Source: SLQH01 sp964612995
GTDB taxonomy: Bacteria > Planctomycetota > UBA11346
Assembly: GCA_964612995.1 (NCBI GenBank)
Contig: CAZTGE010000147.1
Location: 1-9,810 of the forward strand
Reading direction: 5' to 3'
Length of the DNA stretch: 9,810 nt
Part shown: positions 6,399 to 9,810 of the stretch, piece after piece
Numbering within the stretch: position 1 is the first letter of the stretch
How the letters are laid out: every line of letters begins with the position of its first letter
Program-made: the position numbers and the translations under genes
The notes under the pieces: model-generated
What the model saw: only the letters and a program-made list of their open reading frames with translations
What the model was told of the DNA's origin: nothing
The model's database searches: none

Positions 6399-6412
6399 TT
6401 CATTCGAATGAA
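6399..6412. promoter_or_regulatory. Perfect palindrome across the XRE start codon
   Basis: TTCATTCGAATGAA is a perfect 14-nt palindrome whose right half contains the ATG at 6408-6410. No Shine-Dalgarno sequence precedes that ATG. A protein bound here would block initiation of transcription or early elongation, so autoregulation by the XRE protein is the simplest reading. Confidence 0.55.
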
Positions 6413-6641
6413 CGCTGAAGAACTGGGAACCCGCATTCGATCTCGCCGATTGACCCTCGGTCTCACGCAGCAGGCGCTCGCCGAAATTGCAGGACTTTCC
6501 GTTCATGGCCTCAGCAACATCGAGTCGGGAAAGGGCAACCCCACCCTTGTCGTGCTCAATAGGCTGGCGGAAACGCTCGGCCTCAACCTGGTTCTCGCGG
6601 TTCGCAAGCCGGGTGAGTTGGGCATCGCACCCCAGGACTGA
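6408..6641 (+). CDS. HipB-like XRE-family regulator
   Basis: This encodes 77 residues. A lambda-repressor/Cro-type HTH fills the protein: LGTRIRSRRLTLGLTQQALAE leads in, the recognition part is about residues 20-40 (TQQALAEIAGLSVHGLSNIE), then GKGNPTLVVLNRLAETLGL. A final beta strand (NLVLAVRK, 60-67) is as in HipB-type antitoxins. No HipA kinase follows; the next gene is convergent and 45 bases away. It is therefore an orphan regulator or a solitary antitoxin. It starts 86 bases after RloB in the same orientation and may regulate itself, the RloAB operon, or both. The ATG lacks a ribosome binding site and sits inside a perfect palindrome, suggesting a leaderless or tightly autorepressed transcript. 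Confidence 0.87.
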   Translation: MNAEELGTRIRSRRLTLGLTQQALAEIAGLSVHGLSNIESGKGNPTLVVLNRLAETLGLNLVLAVRKPGELGIAPQD

Positions 6642-6686
6642 ACAGCTGAGCCCCGCAGCTACCTGGGAAATGGAACTCCTTCCGGC

Positions 6687-7091
6687 TTACCCCAAGTGTC
6701 GCTGGATTGCTCGACGCTGATCCCCCCACGTCCGCATCCGACTCGCCGCCGATACCGTCCGTGGATTGAGTTTCACGTCCTTGCTCAGAAACAACAACCG
6801 CTCCTGCAGATCGGGCGCCAACAGATTCAGGTCCAGCACCTGCGTCATCCGTGCCCGGGTCACCCCGGCGATGCGCGCCATCTCGGCGGCATCGGCCACG
6901 GTGCCGCTTTCAATCAGGCGTTTGCACTCGATGGCCATGGCCATGCGGCGAGCGAGTGGGTGTGGAATCTCGCTGGGCGTCGGCTCGTAGACCGGTGGCG
7001 GCTCCTTGCCTTTGCGGCCTCGCAGGCGCTGGCCACCGGTGCGACCGGGCTCGGTGGTGAAATGGAAGTCGATGGTGTGGTGGGTCGTCAT
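6687..7091 (-). CDS. ParB-like HTH protein coupled to serine recombinase, second copy
   Basis: This encodes 134 residues from an ATG at 7091, with GGAGGA six bases upstream. An earlier TTG is possible but unneeded. The ATG overlaps the recombinase stop as ATGA, so the two are translationally coupled. The N-terminal 40 residues are polar and basic (GRTGGQRLRGRKGKEPPP), likely flexible. The rest, starting at HPLARRMAMAIECKRLIESG, carries the HTH (VADAAEMARIAGVTRARMTQVLDLNLLAPDLQERLLFLS) and a C-terminal helix ending R-A-I-Q-R. This arrangement recurs behind large serine recombinases. The protein may bind the element ends or repress the recombinase; neither role is established. It is paralogous to the gene at 3929-4321. 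Confidence 0.8.
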   Translation of the reverse strand: MTTHHTIDFHFTTEPGRTGGQRLRGRKGKEPPPVYEPTPSEIPHPLARRMAMAIECKRLIESGTVADAAEMARIAGVTRARMTQVLDLNLLAPDLQERLLFLSKDVKLNPRTVSAASRMRTWGDQRRAIQRHLG

Positions 7092-8635
7092 GCCTTGTCC
7101 TCCCAATTGGCCAACTTCGCGAAGCCCTCGCTGCGGAAGGTGAATGCGACCTTGCCGGTGTGTCCGTCGAGGGTGACATGCTCGACGATCTCCCGCATGA
7201 AGCGGTGGCGTTCCTGCTTGGTGAGCGCCGTCCAGACCGGCTCGAACTGACCGAGAATGCGCTTGGCCCGGTGGCTGCTGGGCCGGGCCTTCTCGGCCGC
7301 AGTAAGGTTGGCACGCAGCGCCTCGACCTGCATCTCGGCCTGCCGTTGGAGGCCGGATTGGATGGCGTCGTCGGGATTGCGCCGCGCGCTTGCCGCTGCC
7401 TGTTTCGCCAGGGCCTCCGCCTCCGCAAGGCGCTCCTGCAACGTGGCCACCGCTGCTTCGTGTTGGACGAGGGCTTCAGCAACCACCCGGTCGATCACCT
7501 CCGGCGACTTGGCAATGACGGCCACCTCGTCGACCACCAGCTTTTCGATCTCGGCCGCGGGCACGCTGGGCAGCGGACAGGTCTCGGCCCCTTCGACCCG
7601 GCTGTTGGCGCAGTGGTAGTAACCGTAGAGCTTGGCATTTCGCCGGCTCCATGAGTAGGTCATGCCGCAGTCGCAGGCGCCGCAGCGCAACAGACCTCGC
7701 AGCAAGGCATGGTGCTTGATCCGTCGTTCTGCCCCTCGGCACTGCTTCTGCTGGGCAAGCAGGTGCTGGACCCGCTCGAAGGTTTCCACATCGATGATGG
7801 CCTGGTGTTCACCCTGGTAGATCTCCCCCTGGTAGGCAATCCGGCCCGTGTAGAGGACGTTGCCCAGCAGGCTCCCCAGGGTGCTCTTGAGGAAGGGCTT
7901 GCCGCCGCTGGTCCGGCCTTTCCGGCTGGTGCGGCGTTTGTTGACCCAGCCTCGCTGGTCGAGTTCGCGCTTCACCTCGGCGATGCTGCGCAGGTTCTGA
8001 TACAGGGCGAAGATCTCCTGCACCTGCGCGGCCTCCTCTTCATTGACGACGATCTTCCGCCCGCCTGGCACCACGTCGTAGCCCAGCGGTGGTTGCCCGC
8101 CGCACCATTTCCCCAGTCGCTTGGTGGCCGCGATTTTGTCGCGCACCCGCTCAATCATGTTCTCGCGCTCGAACTGCGCGAAGCAGATCAGGATGTTGAG
8201 CATCAGCCGGCCCATGGGCGTGGCGGTGTTGAAATGCTGGGTCACCGACACGAAGGCGACGCCGTGTTTTTCCAACTTTTCGAGCAGCGCCACGAAATCG
8301 ATCAGACTGCGCGACAGGCGGTCCAGCTTGTAGACGGCAATCACCTGTACCTTGCCAGATTCGACATCATTCTTCAACGCCTGCAGGCCGGGGCGTTCGG
8401 TATTCGATCCAGAGAATCCGCCGTCGCTGTAGACCTCGGGCAGGGCCACCCAGCCTTCGTTCTTCTGGCTGGCAATGAAACTTTCGCAGGATTGCCGTTG
8501 GGCATCGAGACTGTTGAAGTCGCTGTCGAGGCCTTCGTCGGTGCTCTTGCGGCAGTAAATGGCTAGCGCATGGATCAAGAGGGCCGCGGCGGGGAGAGAA
8601 TCGTCTATCGTTTGACCAGTCTGGTGAGCCAACAC
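7088..8635 (-). CDS. Large serine recombinase
   Basis: From the GTG at 8635 this is 515 residues. The catalytic resolvase domain begins AIYCRKSTDEG, with the nucleophile at Ser31. DFNSLDAQRQ and YKLDRLSRS (Arg106, Arg109) complete the active-site landmarks. The recombinase domain follows (GKWCGGQPPLGYDVVPGG...), then a zinc ribbon with Cys318, Cys321, Cys342 and Cys353, a coiled-coil-prone Ala/Glu helix, and a C-terminal beta tail. All parts expected of an integrase or transposase of this class are present. The start is unclear: GTG 8635 is preceded by GGTGG inside a hairpin, TTG 8578 has no ribosome site, and the frame stays open to 8800. The region before TTG 8578 lacks family similarity. 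It forms one transcription unit with the downstream HTH gene. Confidence 0.9.
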   Translation of the reverse strand: MLAHQTGQTIDDSLPAAALLIHALAIYCRKSTDEGLDSDFNSLDAQRQSCESFIASQKNEGWVALPEVYSDGGFSGSNTERPGLQALKNDVESGKVQVIAVYKLDRLSRSLIDFVALLEKLEKHGVAFVSVTQHFNTATPMGRLMLNILICFAQFERENMIERVRDKIAATKRLGKWCGGQPPLGYDVVPGGRKIVVNEEEAAQVQEIFALYQNLRSIAEVKRELDQRGWVNKRRTSRKGRTSGGKPFLKSTLGSLLGNVLYTGRIAYQGEIYQGEHQAIIDVETFERVQHLLAQQKQCRGAERRIKHHALLRGLLRCGACDCGMTYSWSRRNAKLYGYYHCANSRVEGAETCPLPSVPAAEIEKLVVDEVAVIAKSPEVIDRVVAEALVQHEAAVATLQERLAEAEALAKQAAASARRNPDDAIQSGLQRQAEMQVEALRANLTAAEKARPSSHRAKRILGQFEPVWTALTKQERHRFMREIVEHVTLDGHTGKVAFTFRSEGFAKLANWEDKA

Positions 8636-8636
8636 G

Positions 8637-8663
8637 AAACCACCGGAAGTTCCGGTGGTTTCT
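8637..8663. promoter_or_regulatory. Perfect 27-nt inverted repeat in front of the recombinase
   Basis: Two 13-nt arms (8637-8649 and 8651-8663) are exact reverse complements around one base. Read on the minus strand, it ends one base before the GTG at 8635 and contains the only ribosome-site-like GGTGG. Read on the plus strand, it is followed by TTTGTTT, as in a terminator. It could be a translation-controlling hairpin, a terminator guarding the element edge, or a recombinase binding site. Confidence 0.55.
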
Positions 8664-8754
8664 TTGTTTACGTCCGGCCCCGATGTCACCCGACCTCGGG
8701 TCCGCGTCGTAACCCAGCCCCGGCAAAGGCTTACGACGCCAAACCCGCCCCGGA

Positions 8755-8930
8755 CCCGGATTCTCGGTTCGCCGACGAGAGTCCGCACCCCCGAACGCAA
8801 CCGTGACGGTTGCCCCCGAAATCCGAGCGCAACCCCCGCGAACTCTCAGACTCTCTCATTCAACAGACCCCCCTGATTTAACGATCAGGTTGCGTTCGGG
8901 GGGTGCGATGGCGAACCGCGAACGGGTCGG
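8755..8930. repeat. Imperfect inverted repeat upstream of the recombinase
   Basis: The left core at 8784-8802 and the right core at 8888-8907 are inverted copies, 19 matching bases with one extra C in the right copy. After a gap of about nine bases the similarity resumes: GGTTCGCC and a GACCCG-like stretch appear in both arms in inverted order. The space between them (8803-8887) holds no gene. A smaller palindrome, GCAACCGT-G-ACGGTTGC, lies at 8797-8813. Confidence 0.6.
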
Positions 8931-9002
8931 ATTGGCCGACCGACTCTCGTGCTCTCGGTCGACTTGCACGGGCTGCACTTGGAAGCCCTCTCGATTGGCG
9001 TA

Positions 9003-9029
9003 TTGACAGCAGGCCCGCACGGGGACAAT
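9003..9029 (+). promoter_or_regulatory. Possible promoter for the DUF3800 gene
   Basis: A consensus -35 hexamer, TTGACA, at 9003-9008 is followed by GACAAT at 9024-9029 (four of six bases of the -10 consensus), with 15-base spacing, which is shorter than ideal. It lies about 115 bases before the GTG at 9145, with a strong hairpin between. Confidence 0.35.
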
Positions 9030-9092
9030 GCAAGAGACCTGCAAGGGCAGCGATGCCCGTCTGGATCACTCCACGCGGGTCACCATCTTCCT

Positions 9093-9125
9093 ATCGAGGG
9101 AGGGAGTTCTGCTCCCTCCCTCGAT
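9093..9125 (+). terminator. Strong hairpin in the DUF3800 leader
   Basis: A 14-bp perfect stem (9093-9106 with 9112-9125) closes the loop TTCTG. It is followed by TCGTTTCC and ends 19 bases before the GTG at 9145. It may be an attenuator or a terminator shielding the gene from upstream reading. The following T-run is weak, so the class is uncertain. Confidence 0.5.
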
Positions 9126-9144
9126 TCGTTTCCGGGGTCCATGC

Positions 9145-9531
9145 GTGTACCTTCTCTATCTGGATGCATCTGGAACCGTCGATCTGCAAGACAGCAGCAG
9201 CAACTATGTGCTGACCGGAGTCGCCGTCCATGAGCTGACCTGGTTCGCCGTCGAGAGTCGCCTCCAGGGACTCCGTGGTCGGTTCGGACTTGCCGCTGAA
9301 GCGGAGCTGCATGCCAAGGAAATCTGCAATCCCAATCCGGTGGAGTCTGACGACGCAGCCGCCTTCGAAGGCATGGACCATGCAGGCCGGTTCCAGGCCT
9401 GGGATGACCTGATCGCAAAGGCCACCTCCAAGGCCAAGCTGAAGCGCCTGCAGCGGGAGCGGCCCTTTGCCCATCTGGGGCGAAAGCAGCGCTCGGAATT
9501 GTATTCCATTCCCCTGGAAAAGTGCGCATGA
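9145..9531 (+). pseudogene. Truncated DUF3800 protein gene
   Basis: From the GTG at 9145 this gives 128 residues. VYLLYLDASGTVD is the signature opening of DUF3800 (usually Y-x-D-E-S-G-D). It is followed by a strand (NYVLTGVAVHELTWFAVESRLQGL) and the conserved AELHAKEI block. DUF3800 is a predicted RNase H-like fold common in defence and mobile regions, with unknown activity. Three signs of decay are seen. The usual Glu of D-E-S-G is Ala. The nearby ATG at 9141 is one base out of frame, so an inserted base may have removed the original start. The frame also ends in a palindrome after about 120 residues, where most family members continue to 200 or more. It could be expressed as a short protein, but a broken gene is more likely. 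Confidence 0.65.
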
Positions 9532-9560
9532 CCATGCGCACTTTTCCAGGGGAATGGAAT
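9503..9560. repeat. 58-nt near-perfect palindrome ending DUF3800
   Basis: Arms of 28 bases at 9503-9530 and 9533-9560 are exact reverse complements around the two bases AC. The DUF3800 frame runs through the left arm and stops at its centre (TGA 9529-9531). No T-run follows, so it is not a standard terminator. Perfect arms of this length are unstable unless recent, which suggests a mobile-element end, a short inverted duplication, or a fold-back element. Confidence 0.75.
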
Positions 9561-9761
9561 GGGGGCGTAGCGGGGGCGACTGCGCGCAGCGCAGAGCGAG
9601 CCCCCGCGAACAAAGAGCAGCGCAGGCTGCGACCGCTATGATGAGCCCTTGGGCTGCGGGCGTAGCCTGCGCTATGAATCTGTGCTCGATTTGATAGGCA
9701 CGCATGATCGCGGCGTCCATCTGTTCTGCTCGGCCATCGACAAGAAGCATGTTCTGAAGTA
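9561..9761. other. Structured gene-free DNA downstream of the palindrome
   Basis: A nested stem-loop is formed by GCGGGGGC (9570-9577) with GCCCCCGC (9600-9607), enclosing CTGCGC (9580-9585) with GCGCAG (9589-9594). A second is formed by GCGCAGGCT (9620-9628) with AGCCTGCGC (9664-9672), enclosing AGCCC-TT-GGGCT (9644-9655). A long minus-strand frame crosses this DNA but reads through the palindrome and antisense to DUF3800, so I do not call it a gene. This may be the body of a small mobile or repetitive element. Confidence 0.45.
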
Positions 9762-9790
9762 ACTACTCAGGCCTATTCCTGTGCTCTCAT

Positions 9791-9810
9791 AAACCACAGA
9801 GAACACAGAG
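9791..9810 (+). repeat. Start of ACAGAG-type short repeats (cut by window)
   Basis: The last 20 bases read AAACCACAGAGAACACAGAG, with two CACAGAG units nine bases apart. Arrays of CACAGAG words are common between genes in several proteobacteria. The window ends inside it, so its length is unknown. Confidence 0.45.

Noticed and set aside
6408..6641. HipB of a HipAB toxin-antitoxin pair
   Set aside because: No HipA kinase gene follows; the next 45 bases are noncoding and the next gene is convergent, so only an orphan HipB-like regulator is supported.
7709..8566. Plus-strand open frame (285 codons) opposite the recombinase
   Set aside because: It is antisense to conserved recombinase domains, has no family resemblance, and is explained by the third-position GC bias of the real gene.
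8636..8800. N-terminal extension of the recombinase to a TTG at 8800
   Set aside because: The added residues are Arg/Gly/Val-rich and unlike recombinases, and they are encoded by the hairpin and inverted-repeat region. Family similarity begins only after 8578.
9091..9750. 219-codon minus-strand frame over the DUF3800 region
   Set aside because: It reads through the perfect palindrome and the antisense of DUF3800. No family is recognised, and both arms of the palindrome encode mirrored nonsense.

Overview
The window is GC-rich bacterial chromosome. It has two tRNA genes with encoded CCA ends and strong terminators, high-GC third codon positions, and no phage structural or plasmid replication genes. 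Encoded CCA plus this base composition suggest a high-GC Gammaproteobacterium (Chromatiales-like). That is only an inference, since no taxonomic marker protein is present.

Layout. Positions 1-158 hold the 3' end of a gene ending in an extreme Asp-rich repeat tail. A CAT-anticodon tRNA (288-363) and its terminator follow. A stretch with no convincing gene (about 410-1100) comes next, then a minus-strand DUF3592-like membrane protein (1365-2228), possibly with a small hydrophobic protein behind it. tRNA-Asn with a terminator (2451-2560) closes the core-like part.

From about 2560 on, the window looks like an accessory defence/mobility island. (1) A Panacea-domain antitoxin-like gene (2978-3529) is followed by a small gene of possible PemK-like fold (3551-3949), a likely toxin-antitoxin pair with visibly lower GC. 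(2) A ParB-like HTH gene sits on the minus strand (3929-4321). (3) Divergent from it is a tight two-gene operon: an AAA/ABC-type ATPase (4387-5685) and a RloB-family protein (5689-6321). Together they look like a RloA/RloB module of the class ATPase plus Toprim-like effector. (4) A HipB-like XRE regulator (6408-6641) has two matching palindromes in its leader, one across its own start codon. (5) A second ParB-like HTH gene (6687-7091), paralogous to the first, is translationally coupled to a large serine recombinase (7088-8635, minus). (6) A DUF3800 gene (9145-9531) appears broken and ends inside a 58-nt near-perfect palindrome.

Reading of the whole: the RloAB and XRE genes lie between two copies of the same recombinase-associated HTH gene. 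This suggests that a defence cassette was assembled or moved by serine-recombinase elements, with one recombinase now missing beside the first HTH copy. The Panacea pair and the decaying DUF3800 gene flank this core, as expected in a defence island beside tRNA-Asn. The most interesting items are the RloAB module framed by HTH paralogs, the twin operator-like sites of the XRE gene, the hairpin and inverted repeats in front of the recombinase, and the palindrome that ends DUF3800.
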